Shown piece after piece: positions 33,852 to 43,479 of a stretch of 43,926 bases of DNA. This DNA comes from Nitrospirae bacterium JdFR-86 (GTDB lineage Bacteria > Nitrospirota > Thermodesulfovibrionia > Thermodesulfovibrionales > JdFR-86). The DNA lies in the NCBI GenBank assembly GCA_002011815.1, contig MTOV01000005.1:1-43926 (forward strand), in the 5' to 3' direction. The notes under the pieces are model-generated. The model searched no databases and had not been told where the DNA came from. It saw only the letters and a program-made list of their open reading frames with translations. The translations under genes and the position numbers were made by a program. Numbering within the stretch: the first letter of the stretch is position 1; the number at the start of each line of letters is the position of its first letter.

Positions 33852-34979
33852 TTATATTTCAATAAGTTTGTATTGTCTTTTGCCAAGTCCGAGTCTTTCT
33901 GCCTCTTCGAGTTGCAATATATAAGGGCTTTTATTTAGTTCAAGGAGCACATCGTCGCCTGGCTTGATTTCCTTGTCAGATGCAGCAGACTGCGGCAATG
34001 GATCTGCCTTAAGCAGCATATCAATGCTTGCCTGTTCAATGGCAACAATGTCTTCGGAGATAAGTATACCCTGGTCCTGAATCACAGGGACATCGGCACC
34101 GGGCATGCAGTCACACTCCGGCTGTATCTCAGTAAGAAAATTTATATAAATCACTTTCCCCTGCTTGAATGTACTGAGGACTGCCTTTGCCGCCTCTGCC
34201 AGCGACCTGACAAACACCTCTCCGTCAGCGCCTTCCTGTATGACGGCTCCTTCAGGGCACACCCTTGTGCACCTTCCGCACCGCCAGCACCTTTCATCCT
34301 CGTAGTAGAACGTTTTGTCCCCTTCCTGAAACTTGATGCACTCAAGCGGGCATATCTCCTCACATTGATAACAGAGTTCGCATTTTTCAGCATCCCATAT
34401 GAGTTTGCCCTCACCTATGGCATGCATTGCGCCTCTTCCGCTCCTCCAGCCTGTATGCCTGTGGGCTGCGCTCACCGCACCCATCGCTATGTTCTTTATA
34501 GCTCCACCGTACCCTGAATTTATGTGCCCTTTGATATGACTGCAAACCACCATGGCAGGCACATCATGTATAAGCGATGCAACTGCTATCTCCCCTAAAA
34601 TCTCCCCTGCCTTTACGATTATGTTATCGTTTCCATAAAGACCGTCTGCTATTACAACAGGCGCACCTACAGAAAGATGATTTATTCCGTTTGCATTCGC
34701 TACTTCAAGATAATCAAGCCCTTTAATCCTCACCGTGTCCGTTACAAAAGGCTTTGCACCAATGGTTTTTAATGCCTCGACTACTTTCCTCAGGAAGACC
34801 GGACGCACAATCCTGTGCGCCCCTTCTGAGCCAAAATGCGTCTTTACAGCAACCCACTCTTTGGGCTCAAAATACCTGGCAAGGTCCATCTCCTTAAGAA
34901 GCCGCTCGAGTTTGCCAGGCATACTGTCGTCATACTTCCACTTATGAACCCGCGCAGAGGAATAATAAACAGTAGACAT
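33852..34979 (-). CDS. DUF362 domain protein with two 4Fe-4S clusters
   Basis: 375 residues. An N-terminal DUF362 domain (VAVKTHFGSEG, SHIKGHINSGYGGAIKN) is followed near residues 200-250 by a bacterial ferredoxin insert with two full cluster motifs, CELCYQCEEICPLEC and CWRCGRCTRVCP. Such proteins are common in anaerobes; a few have been linked to redox or cofactor chemistry but no general reaction is known. GGAGG lies before the ATG. It is the last gene of a minus-strand series beginning at nadE or rubrerythrin, 20 bases behind the holin-like gene. Confidence 0.9.
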   Translation of the reverse strand: MSTVYYSSARVHKWKYDDSMPGKLERLLKEMDLARYFEPKEWVAVKTHFGSEGAHRIVRPVFLRKVVEALKTIGAKPFVTDTVRIKGLDYLEVANANGINHLSVGAPVVIADGLYGNDNIIVKAGEILGEIAVASLIHDVPAMVVCSHIKGHINSGYGGAIKNIAMGAVSAAHRHTGWRSGRGAMHAIGEGKLIWDAEKCELCYQCEEICPLECIKFQEGDKTFYYEDERCWRCGRCTRVCPEGAVIQEGADGEVFVRSLAEAAKAVLSTFKQGKVIYINFLTEIQPECDCMPGADVPVIQDQGILISEDIVAIEQASIDMLLKADPLPQSAASDKEIKPGDDVLLELNKSPYILQLEEAERLGLGKRQYKLIEI

Positions 34980-34999
34980 AGCCTCGCCTCCAGCTAAAT

Positions 35000-35251
35000 T
35001 TACGCCTTAACCAGCTTATTATAAATCCAGCCTATAACCGTTCCGCTTACGAGCCCGTCAATAAACCCGTATACAAGTCCTAAGAAACTTCCAAGAGGCG
35101 TGATTGTATAGCCAGGATATATCGAGCCAGCAAGCACATCCAGAAAAAGCTTTCCATAACCTGTGTAATAAGAAACCCATGTGGTTATAAAAAGCGAACC
35201 TCCCCATACTATACCGAGTGAAACACCCAGGGCAACCGGCTTTAGTCTCAT
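35000..35251 (-). CDS. Holin-like small membrane protein (83 aa)
   Basis: Two hydrophobic segments (about 5-30 and 50-78) rich in Gly: LGVSLGIVWGGSLFIT and LGSFLGLVYGFIDGLVSGTV. This matches a chromosomal family usually labelled bacteriophage holin, found outside prophages in Nitrospirota and other bacteria, with unknown function. No phage gene is nearby. Its ATG overlaps the vanZ stop as ATGA, so the two are co-translated. Confidence 0.7.
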   Translation of the reverse strand: MRLKPVALGVSLGIVWGGSLFITTWVSYYTGYGKLFLDVLAGSIYPGYTITPLGSFLGLVYGFIDGLVSGTVIGWIYNKLVKA

Positions 35252-35589
35252 CTCTTCCTCCTTTGGGATATTACAAAGATTGCTCCTGAGACTGCACCAA
35301 GAATATTCGTAACCTCATCCCAGACAGAAAAGTCCCTTGCCGGTATAAAAGCCTGAACAATCTCCATCAAAAGCCCATACCCTGCGGAAAAGACTACTGA
35401 AAGGAGCAACGCCTTCTTTCTGACAGACAGTGACCGGTTTTCCTTAAGAACCGTGTAAAACAGAACACTCGTGATTCCGTAAATCATGAAATGAAAAAGC
35501 TTGTCTGCAAGCGGAAAGCGCTCGGCTCCTTCAAACGGGTATACAGAAAGGACAAACACAACAGCAAGCCATATAATAAGTGTTCTCAT
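35248..35589 (-). CDS. VanZ family membrane protein
   Basis: 113 residues with four membrane segments. Characteristic features are DKLFHFMIYGITSVLFY (with the conserved K-x-x-H region), GYGLLMEIVQAFIPARDFSVWDE and NILGAVSGAIF. The family is named after the teicoplanin-resistance gene vanZ, but most members are of unknown function in the envelope. It is co-translated with rsmI upstream and the holin-like gene downstream through ATGA overlaps. Confidence 0.85.
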   Translation of the reverse strand: MRTLIIWLAVVFVLSVYPFEGAERFPLADKLFHFMIYGITSVLFYTVLKENRSLSVRKKALLLSVVFSAGYGLLMEIVQAFIPARDFSVWDEVTNILGAVSGAIFVISQRRKR

Positions 35590-36404
35590 GCCTGAAGACT
35601 CCTGTCATAAAGCTCTTTTTTGCTGAGTCCGTACTGACTGGCAACAGTCTTTACAGCCTCTTTTCTTCCCATTCCTTTCTTCATCAAGGACATCACCTCA
35701 CTCAAAGCCTCATCAAGAGAGACCTTTTGTTTTGTTCTCCCCTCAATGACAATAACATATTCTCCTGCTATTGTGGATTTTTCAAGTCTGTCTAAAACCT
35801 CCGAGACTTTGCCTCTTATAACCTCTTCGTACATCTTTGTCAGTTCTTTTATAACAGCGATTTTTCTGTTGCCGAATATCTCTTCGATATCAATGAGTGT
35901 ATCAAGGATTCTGTGCGGTGCTTCGTAAAAAACCAGTGTTCTTGGCTCAAGGGCAAGTTCCGCAAGCTTTTTCTGCCTGTGCGTCCTCTTAGAAGGGAGG
36001 AACCCGACAAACGTAAATTCCTCTGTAGAAAGCCCTGATATGGAAAGTGCAGCAGTAAGAGCGGATGCCCCTGGCACAGGAACGACATCAATGCCTTCTG
36101 CCAGTGCCCTGCTTATAAGCACTGACCCAGGGTCTGATATCCCTGGTGTGCCTGCATCAGAGACAAGAGCCACCGATTGCCCTGAGGAAAGCCTTTTAAT
36201 CACCTCTTCAGCCTTTACTTTTTCTTTTTCTCCCCAGTAACTTATCAGCGGCTTGGATATTCCGTAATGTGTAAGAAGCTTCAGGGAGTGTCTCGTGTCC
36301 TCGGCTGCAATCACGTCAACTTCCTTGAGAATCTTCAACGCCCTCAGGGTGATATCCTCAAGGTTGCCTATCGGTGTAGACACTATGTAAAGTGTGCCCT
36401 TCAG
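35586..36404 (-). CDS. rsmI: 16S rRNA (cytidine-1402-2'-O)-methyltransferase, non-AUG start likely
   Basis: Methylates the ribose of C1402 in 16S rRNA using SAM. The tetrapyrrole-methylase fold is clear: STPIGNLEDITLRALKILKE, AAEDTRHSLKLLTHYGI, ALVSDAGTPGISDPG, VPVPGASALTAAL and FYEAPHRIL. The first usable ordinary start, GTG 36383, would begin inside the first beta strand, cutting off GTLYI. In-frame codons upstream are open to 36425 but contain no ATG, GTG or TTG. CTG 36404 (or ATT 36413) behind AGGAG at 36417-36421 would restore the family N-terminus. I give CTG with low certainty. The frame overlaps the rubrerythrin stop. Confidence 0.93.
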   Translation of the reverse strand: MKGTLYIVSTPIGNLEDITLRALKILKEVDVIAAEDTRHSLKLLTHYGISKPLISYWGEKEKVKAEEVIKRLSSGQSVALVSDAGTPGISDPGSVLISRALAEGIDVVPVPGASALTAALSISGLSTEEFTFVGFLPSKRTHRQKKLAELALEPRTLVFYEAPHRILDTLIDIEEIFGNRKIAVIKELTKMYEEVIRGKVSEVLDRLEKSTIAGEYVIVIEGRTKQKVSLDEALSEVMSLMKKGMGRKEAVKTVASQYGLSKKELYDRSLQA

Positions 36405-36871
36405 TTTTTTAATCTTCTCCTGAAATTAACAAGCCAGACTATGTGCTCGATTTCTTCTTTTATTATCTTATCAACCGTGTCTTTATCCTTCACTGCCCCT
36501 CTCAGTCCCACGAAATAAAGCATGGTCTCTTTCTCAAAGCCTAATGCGAAATTAACGGCATCTCTTACTGACTGTATATGCTCCATCGAAGGCAGGGACT
36601 TTCCGCTTCCCAGAAAGAACTCAGATTCCACCATTGCCCTGAAATAACTCTGTGCTTCTTCCCAGCCTTCTGGCTCGCTGTCACCTACTTTATCCTTCAG
36701 TTCGCTGAATGTTTTCTCATGCCTTTGTTCTTTCAAAGCAAGGGTTTCAAAGAGCTTTTTCAATTCTTCGTCTTTTTTGAATTTGTCTGCCATGGAAGTG
36801 TAAAACTGATATCCGAGCTTTTCCGTCTGCACCGCCATCTCGATAACCTCACCTATGGAAAACTTTTCCAT
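36401..36871 (-). CDS. Rubrerythrin/ferritin-like protein
   Basis: 156 residues forming a four-helix di-iron domain: EVIEMAVQTEKLGYQFY (first Glu), ALKEQRHEKTF (E-x-x-H), a later FALGFEKETMLYF, and KEEIEHIVWLV (E-x-x-H). The C-terminal rubredoxin domain of full rubrerythrins is absent, so electrons must come from elsewhere. Peroxide reduction is the usual role; iron handling is possible. AAGGGGG lies before the ATG, and its stop lies inside the rsmI start region. Confidence 0.88.
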   Translation of the reverse strand: MEKFSIGEVIEMAVQTEKLGYQFYTSMADKFKKDEELKKLFETLALKEQRHEKTFSELKDKVGDSEPEGWEEAQSYFRAMVESEFFLGSGKSLPSMEHIQSVRDAVNFALGFEKETMLYFVGLRGAVKDKDTVDKIIKEEIEHIVWLVNFRRRLKN

Positions 36872-36888
36872 AAAAACCCCCTTGGATT

Positions 36889-37134
36889 TTATTCAACCTT
36901 CAAAAGCTCTCTTAATTTCTTGTCCGCCTTTGTAATGTCCTCCACATTATCCCCTGTTATCTCCCACATGTACTTGCCGTTACTAAGGCGCTTGAGCTTA
37001 ATCCTGACTGGCTTTTTCGGTCTGACCTGCTCTATCTCAGGCTGGCTTTTGAACTGAAAGCCCCCCTTCTCGGCTGACCGGGCAGGAAATGCAAAAACCA
37101 GAAAAATAAATATAAAAATGGACAATACTTTCAT
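36889..37134 (-). CDS. Small exported protein of unknown function (81 aa)
   Basis: A signal peptide (KVLSIFIFIFLVFAFPARSA) is followed by about 60 basic residues: FQFKSQPEIEQVRPKKPVRI, then NGKYMWEITGDNVEDITKAD. Start ATG 37134 is preferred to a TTG six bases upstream. No lipobox or cysteine. I do not recognise it. The gene is followed 17 bases later by rubrerythrin on the same strand. Confidence 0.65.
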   Translation of the reverse strand: MKVLSIFIFIFLVFAFPARSAEKGGFQFKSQPEIEQVRPKKPVRIKLKRLSNGKYMWEITGDNVEDITKADKKLRELLKVE

Positions 37135-37188
37135 CAGCAATATCTCTTTCGCTTCTGATTATATCATGCCTGCCTGCAACAATCAAAA

Positions 37189-37244
37189 GGGGTCACAGAC
37201 CCTTTCTCTAGGGATCACAGACCCATTCTTAGGGATCACAGACC
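37189..37244. repeat. Three tandem 21-22 base repeats with internal dyads
   Basis: GGGGTCACAGACCC (37189-37202), GGGATCACAGACCC (37211-37224) and GGGATCACAGACC (37232-37244), spaced 22 and 21 bases. Each core can form a five-base stem (GGGTC/GACCC, imperfect in units two and three) around ACA. They lie after the nadE stop (minus strand) and before the small exported protein gene. No T-run follows on the minus strand, so they are not a normal terminator. Confidence 0.65.
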
Positions 37245-37265
37245 TTTTTTAAAGAGGTGTGTTTT

Positions 37266-38996
37266 TCAGTAACTTCTGTATTTGTTTGTAATCGGGAAGC
37301 GTCTGTCTCTTCCAAATGCCCTCTGGGTAATTTTAATTCCTGGTGGGGCTTGCCTTCTCTTGTATTCGCTTCTGTCTATCATTCTTATGACCTTTTGGGC
37401 GCATTCTATCTCACAGCCCATAGAGAGTATCTCCTCGAAGCTTCTGTCCTCTTCGATATATGCCTTGAGGATAGGGTCAAGCACAGGATAAGGCGGAAGG
37501 GTATCTGTGTCTTTCTGGTCTGGTTTGAGTTCTGCGGTGGGTTCTTTCCAGAGTATTCTTTCCGGGATTAATGCCCTGCCTGCCTTTTTGTTTCTCCACT
37601 TGGCAAGCTCATACACAGTAGTCTTTGGCACGTCTTTTATCACTGCAAAACCGCCTGCCATGTCTCCGTAAAGCGTTGCATACCCTACGCTCATCTCTGA
37701 CTTATTACCTGTGGTAAGCACAAGCCAGCCGAACTTGTTGGACATTGCCATAAGCAGGTTGCCCCTTATTCTTGCCTGAAGGTTCTCCTCTGTGGCATCA
37801 GGCTTAAGTCCCTTGAATTCTCTGGCAAGGGCATCAAGATAGCTCTTGAATATTGCTTCTATCGGAATCTCAATCAACTTTATGCCGAGATTTTTTGCAA
37901 GCTCAAAAGCATCCTCTCTGCTTTCCTTTGATGTATAGGGCGACGGCATAAAAAGACATCTCACCTTATCTTTTCCGAGTGCGTCAACTGCAATGGTCGC
38001 AACCATTGCAGAATCCACTCCGCCGCTGAGTCCTATAAAGCCGCCTTTAAAACCATTCTTTCTGACGTAATCAGAGACTCCAAGGACAAGGGCATTGTAT
38101 ATTTCTTCTTCAGGCTCCAGCTGCTGGACTTGTCTTTGTGGCAGAGCCTTCCTGCTTTTAGTCCTTTTTCTCACAGGCACAGATATGGTTTCGATAACGC
38201 CCTCTTCAAGGGAAAGCACCTCTTGTCTTCTTCTTGGGTCGTGAAGCCTTCTCATAAACACGGCTTCGAGGTTAAGGTCTATTATTATCAGGTCTTCCTC
38301 GAACAGTTTTCCCCTGGCGATGACCTTGCCGGTCTCGTCTATGACAAGACTTCCGCCATCAAACACAAGCTCGTCCTGTCCGCCGACCATGTTCACATAG
38401 GCGACTATTACAGCACTGTCTGATGCCCTTGTCGAGAGCATCTTTTCCCTGAATGAGTTTTTACCCACGGTATAAGGAGAGGCGTTGATGTTGATTATCA
38501 GTTCTGCACCGGCAAGTGCCTGAACCCTTGAAGGACCTTCAGGATACCATATGTCTTCGCAGATATTAACACCTACAACCGCTTCGCCAATGCGATAGAC
38601 CGGTTGCCTGCTGCCTATCTGAAAATACCGGTATTCGTCAAAAACACCGTAATTGGGCAGGTATATCTTATGATATACATCCACGATGTTTCGCTGAGAA
38701 ATGATTGCAGCTGCATTGTATATGTCATCTTTTTTGTCAACAAACCCCACTACTGCAGTAATCCCTTCGGTCTTACGGCGGACATCATCAAGAGCTTTAA
38801 GATTGTCTGCTATAAACTGTGGTTTAAGGAGCAGGTCTTCCGGTGGATAACCCGTAAGCACAAGCTCAGGAAAAGCCACCACCTCTGCACCATACTCTTT
38901 TGCCTTAGTGATATACTCGATTGTCTTTTTGGCGTTACCTTTGAGGTCACCCACGGTGGGGTTTATCTGTGCAAGGGCAAGTCTCAGTTTTTTCAT
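37266..38996 (-). CDS. nadE: Glutamine-dependent NAD+ synthetase
   Basis: Makes NAD from deamido-NAD, using glutamine as nitrogen source. 576 residues in two domains. The N-terminal nitrilase-type glutaminase has the catalytic triad in [10 protein letters not shown] (Glu), [11 protein letters not shown] (Lys) and GVNICEDIW (Cys). The C-terminal synthetase starts near residue 300 and has the PPi loop [14 protein letters not shown], then [22 protein letters not shown]. The -10 box lies seven bases before the ATG with no ribosome site. Long-form NadE is usual for this architecture. Confidence 0.96.
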   Translation of the reverse strand: MKKLRLALAQINPTVGDLKGNAKKTIEYITKAKEYGAEVVAFPELVLTGYPPEDLLLKPQFIADNLKALDDVRRKTEGITAVVGFVDKKDDIYNAAAIISQRNIVDVYHKIYLPNYGVFDEYRYFQIGSRQPVYRIGEAVVGVNICEDIWYPEGPSRVQALAGAELIININASPYTVGKNSFREKMLSTRASDSAVIVAYVNMVGGQDELVFDGGSLVIDETGKVIARGKLFEEDLIIIDLNLEAVFMRRLHDPRRRQEVLSLEEGVIETISVPVRKRTKSRKALPQRQVQQLEPEEEIYNALVLGVSDYVRKNGFKGGFIGLSGGVDSAMVATIAVDALGKDKVRCLFMPSPYTSKESREDAFELAKNLGIKLIEIPIEAIFKSYLDALAREFKGLKPDATEENLQARIRGNLLMAMSNKFGWLVLTTGNKSEMSVGYATLYGDMAGGFAVIKDVPKTTVYELAKWRNKKAGRALIPERILWKEPTAELKPDQKDTDTLPPYPVLDPILKAYIEEDRSFEEILSMGCEIECAQKVIRMIDRSEYKRRQAPPGIKITQRAFGRDRRFPITNKYRSY

Positions 38997-39003
38997 GGAT
39001 AAA

Positions 39004-39032
39004 ATAATAATCTAAAGCCCCATCTTTGTAAA
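39004..39032 (-). promoter_or_regulatory. Promoter giving a leaderless nadE mRNA
   Basis: Minus strand TTTACA (39027-39032), a 17-base spacer and TATTAT (39004-39009). Seven bases (TTTATCC) separate the -10 from the nadE ATG at 38996, so transcription is expected at or next to the A of ATG. No ribosome site fits. Confidence 0.7.
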
Positions 39033-39107
39033 GAGCATCACAGACTCTTTTTATTCCAGATGGAGCAAACGTTTAGAAACATAATATAGAACATTCATCT
39101 TATAAGG

Positions 39108-39113
39108 TATAAT
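39108..39113 (+). promoter_or_regulatory. -10 box five bases before the TSUP gene
   Basis: A perfect TATAAT ends five bases before ATG 39119. No convincing -35 lies at 16-18 bases upstream (TATAGA at 39085-39090 is the nearest). A leaderless transcript, or one starting just inside the codon, would result if it is active. Confidence 0.4.
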
Positions 39114-39118
39114 ACGCA

Positions 39119-40018
39119 ATGGACTTTCTCGAGGTATTTTTTCCTGTCTCTGGCGTAAAGACATATATCTTTATTCCACCTCTTGTCGCCATGGTCATTT
39201 CGTTTTTCACCTCTATGGGTGGGGTCTCAGGTGCATTTCTTCTTCTGCCTTTTCAGATGAGCATTCTGAACTACACAACTCCTTCTGTAAGTGCAACCAA
39301 TTTTGTATTCAACATTATTGCCATACCAAGCGGTGTCTATCGCTATATAAAAGAAGGCAGGATGACCTGGCCTCTTATGTGGACAATCATTGTCGGCACA
39401 TTGCCCGGTGTGTTCATTGGATATTACATCAGGGTTTTGTATCTTCCTGAACCAAAGGCATTCAAGGTTTTTGCAGGGCTCGTGCTCCTTTATATCGGGA
39501 TTAAACTCTTTTACGAGACTAAAAAACCCAAAAGCCCTTCTGAAGGCAGGCTCAGCATGGAGAGACCGGAAAACATGATTGTCAAAACTGTTTCTTCAAA
39601 TCTCCTGAGGGTTGAATATGAGTTTCGTGGAGAAAGATTTGGTTTCAGTGTAATTTCTGTGTTATTGCTTGCTTTTGTAGTGGGCATTGTAGGCGGAACA
39701 TACGGAATCGGAGGCGGTGCGATAATCGCTCCTTTCTGTGTTGCAGTGTTTCGTCTGCCTGTCTACACGGTTGCCGGTGCTGCACTGGCAGGCACTTTTA
39801 TCACATCCATAGCAGGCGTGACGTTTTACAGTGTCATTCCTTCCGGCTTCAACACCTCACCTGACTGGCTGCTGGGTATGCTCTTCGGTGCAGGCGGCTT
39901 TGTCGGAATGTATCTTGGAGCAAGAGTTCAAAAATTCGTGCCGCAGAAAGCAATCAAACTTATGCTCAGTCTGGTAATTCTTTTTGTGGCGATTAAGTAT
40001 ATTGTTCAGTATTTTTAA
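39119..40018 (+). CDS. Sulfite exporter TauE/SafE (TSUP) family protein
   Basis: 299 residues with about eight membrane spans in two related halves. The first half has FFTSMGGVSGAFLLLPFQ and NFVFNIIAIPSGVYR, the second GIVGGTYGIGGGAIIAPF and AGAALAGTFITSIAGVTFY, the Gly-rich repeats of the family. A cytoplasmic loop of about 45 residues separates the halves. Members move sulfite, sulfoacetate, taurine-derived anions or other organic acids. The substrate here is not decided; a sulfur-compound role would suit a sulfur-metabolising organism. Confidence 0.88.
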   Translation: MDFLEVFFPVSGVKTYIFIPPLVAMVISFFTSMGGVSGAFLLLPFQMSILNYTTPSVSATNFVFNIIAIPSGVYRYIKEGRMTWPLMWTIIVGTLPGVFIGYYIRVLYLPEPKAFKVFAGLVLLYIGIKLFYETKKPKSPSEGRLSMERPENMIVKTVSSNLLRVEYEFRGERFGFSVISVLLLAFVVGIVGGTYGIGGGAIIAPFCVAVFRLPVYTVAGAALAGTFITSIAGVTFYSVIPSGFNTSPDWLLGMLFGAGGFVGMYLGARVQKFVPQKAIKLMLSLVILFVAIKYIVQYF

Positions 40019-40033
40019 ACGGCAGGCAGAATG

Positions 40034-40633
40034 CTAATTTTTCCCTGTCACGACAATAATGTCGAACACGGAAAACCATGTCAAAGGCTTAATGGCTGTG
40101 TTTTTGTCCAAGCCCTCTGCAATGCGTTTTGCCGCATTCTGAAAATTCTGGGAATAAAATACTACATTGCGTTTGAAATCAGAACGCGGAGCATAATCTA
40201 TCCTGACAACGTTGAAACCCATTTTTTTAAGTTTTTTGGACATCTTTTTTGCCGAAGAGAGCTTTCCATCTCCGCTTAGCACTTTTATCTTAGGGTTTGA
40301 GAACAGGGCTTCGATTTTCTGCTCAAGTGCAGCCAGTCTTTGCTCAATCTCCTGCTGTCCGTAGCTAATCCTCTGGGTCTCTTTCTCAAGGTTTTCTATT
40401 TTATAGACCTGACCGCTGAAGTCTTCGAGCTGGCTGTTCACGGATTCCATCTTGGAATCGAGGTCGTTTATCTGAGCATCGAGGCTTTCTATGTGAGTTC
40501 GCAGAGTCTCGCTTTCAGTTTCAAGGCTGGATATCTTCTGGGCATTAACGTCGATTCTTTTATCCAGATTTGCACAGGCTGAAATACTGAATCCCAAAAT
40601 CAAGGCAAGGACAATTAAAGATGCTCGCTTCAT
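40034..40633 (-). CDS. Coiled-coil lipoprotein with LytR C-terminal domain
   Basis: 199 residues. A signal sequence ends at the lipobox ISAC (Cys20 would be lipidated). A coiled coil with heptads of Leu/Ile runs from about 25 to 110 (ESLDAQINDLDSKMESVNSQ). The end (about 113-197) matches the LytR_C fold: IKVLSGDGKLSSAKKMSKKL, GFNVVRIDYAPRSDF, and WFSVFDIIVVTGKN. Likely an envelope protein anchored in a membrane and reaching towards peptidoglycan. It lies 38 bases after atpC on the same strand and may share its transcript. Confidence 0.8.
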   Translation of the reverse strand: MKRASLIVLALILGFSISACANLDKRIDVNAQKISSLETESETLRTHIESLDAQINDLDSKMESVNSQLEDFSGQVYKIENLEKETQRISYGQQEIEQRLAALEQKIEALFSNPKIKVLSGDGKLSSAKKMSKKLKKMGFNVVRIDYAPRSDFKRNVVFYSQNFQNAAKRIAEGLDKNTAIKPLTWFSVFDIIVVTGKN

Positions 40634-40671
40634 CGCACCTGTTTAAATTTTATGGCGTTGAAAATTCGAGG

Positions 40672-41076
40672 TTACCTCTTTTTCTCTGCCACCTGTATTC
40701 TTGTAATGGCTCTTTCCAGAGCTGCCTGTGCACGTGCGAAATCCACTTCTTCCTGCTTTCTCAGGCGTTCTTCAGCACGCTGCTTGGCTGCCTTTGCCCT
40801 TTCAACATCTATATCTTCTGCCTTCTCTGCACTGTCGGCAAGAATAACAACCTTGTCTGCTCCGACTTCTGCATACCCCCAGTTGACAAAGAAGTATTTT
40901 ACCTCGCTTCCGATTCTGCACGTGAACATTCCGATTTTCAGGGTTGTCACATAAGGTGCGTGTCCAGGCAGAACACCGAAGTCGCCCTCGCTTCCAGCAG
41001 CGGCAACTTCGTCTACATCTCCGCTAAACACAGTGCCGTAAGGCGTTATTATCTCTAATTTTAGTTTCTCACTCAC
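40672..41076 (-). CDS. atpC: ATP synthase subunit epsilon
   Basis: 134 residues from a GTG start with GGAG ahead. N-terminal beta sandwich (LEIITPYGTVFSGDVDEVAA, GDFGVLPGHAPYVTTLKIG) and a C-terminal helical pair (ERAKAAKQRAEERLRKQEEV), the parts that let epsilon inhibit reverse ATPase work. Last of atpA-atpG-atpD-atpC on the minus strand, 17 bases after atpD. Confidence 0.95.
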   Translation of the reverse strand: MSEKLKLEIITPYGTVFSGDVDEVAAAGSEGDFGVLPGHAPYVTTLKIGMFTCRIGSEVKYFFVNWGYAEVGADKVVILADSAEKAEDIDVERAKAAKQRAEERLRKQEEVDFARAQAALERAITRIQVAEKKR

Positions 41077-41093
41077 GGTCTAACTCTCCGTTT

Positions 41094-42554
<1,461 letters not shown>

Positions 42555-42572
42555 TCACCCGTGATTTTACAA

Positions 42573-43445
42573 CTAACCTTTGAGTGCCTCGACTCCACCA
42601 ACAATATCCATAAGTTCCTTCGTAATCGCTGCCTGTCTTGCCTTGTTGTACTGAAGCGTCAGGTTGTCTATCATCTCGTTCGCACTCTTTGTAGCGTTTT
42701 CCATTGCCGTCATTCTTGCAGCCTCTTCAGAGGCTTGAGACTCAAGCAATGCCCTGTATATCTGTATTTCTACGTTCTTTGGAAGCAGTCTTTCAAGCAA
42801 CGCCTGCTCTGAAGGTTCGTATATAAAGTCAGCAGGTGCTGCTTCTTCCTCCCCTACTTCCTCAGGGGTGATAGGAAGAAGCCTTACGACAGTAACGTCC
42901 TGTTTTACAACATTTCTGAACTTATTGAATATAAGATGCACTTCATCTATGGTTTCGTTAATATAGTTTTCGATAATATCTGTGGCTACTTCCTGTGCGT
43001 GTGCATAGTTGAGCTTACCGGAAAATCCAGACCAGCTGTTTCTAAGCTCAACATTCCTTCTCTTGTAATAATCACGTGCTTTTCTACCGATAGTGCTGAT
43101 TGTGATTGATTCAAAGCCTTCTTTTTTGAGGTTTGCAACGAGGTTTTCCGCTGCTTTAAGGATGTTCGTGTTGAATGCACCGCAGAGTCCCCTGTCGCTT
43201 GTAATCACAAGCACCTCGACCGTCTTTCTCGGTCTTTGCGTAAGCAAAGGATGTGCTTCGGTCTCGACCCCTCTTACGAGGCTGGAAATCACTGCATTCA
43301 ACTTATCCGCATAGGGGCGCATCTCGAACATACGGGTCTGCGCCTTCCTGAGTTTGGCAGCCGCAACCATCTTCATGGCTTTGGTAATCTGCCTTGTGTT
43401 CTTGACTGCCTTTATTCTTCTTTGTATGTCTCTTAAAGTTGGCAT
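42573..43445 (-). CDS. atpG: ATP synthase subunit gamma
   Basis: Rotor shaft of F1, 290 residues. The N-terminal coiled-coil helix shows DIQRRIKAVKNTRQITKAMK and MVAAAKLRKAQ. The central part has VLVITSDRGLCGAFNTNILK, and the C-terminal helix AARMTAMENATKSANEMIDN. A central insert around VGEEEAAPADFIYEP (roughly 200-215) is acidic. It begins 34 bases after atpA. Confidence 0.97.
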   Translation of the reverse strand: MPTLRDIQRRIKAVKNTRQITKAMKMVAAAKLRKAQTRMFEMRPYADKLNAVISSLVRGVETEAHPLLTQRPRKTVEVLVITSDRGLCGAFNTNILKAAENLVANLKKEGFESITISTIGRKARDYYKRRNVELRNSWSGFSGKLNYAHAQEVATDIIENYINETIDEVHLIFNKFRNVVKQDVTVVRLLPITPEEVGEEEAAPADFIYEPSEQALLERLLPKNVEIQIYRALLESQASEEAARMTAMENATKSANEMIDNLTLQYNKARQAAITKELMDIVGGVEALKG

Positions 43446-43479
43446 TTATCTAATCCGTTCTCCGGTTTAAATTTTAGTC

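Noticed and set aside
35000-35251. Prophage remnant, suggested by the holin-like protein
   Set aside because: No lysin, terminase, capsid, integrase or att-like repeats are nearby, and the gene is co-translated with vanZ and rsmI.
38997-39118. AGAG...CTCTTTTT sequence near 39034-39051 as a terminator
   Set aside because: The stem is only four bases and both flanking genes are divergent, so no transcript ends here.
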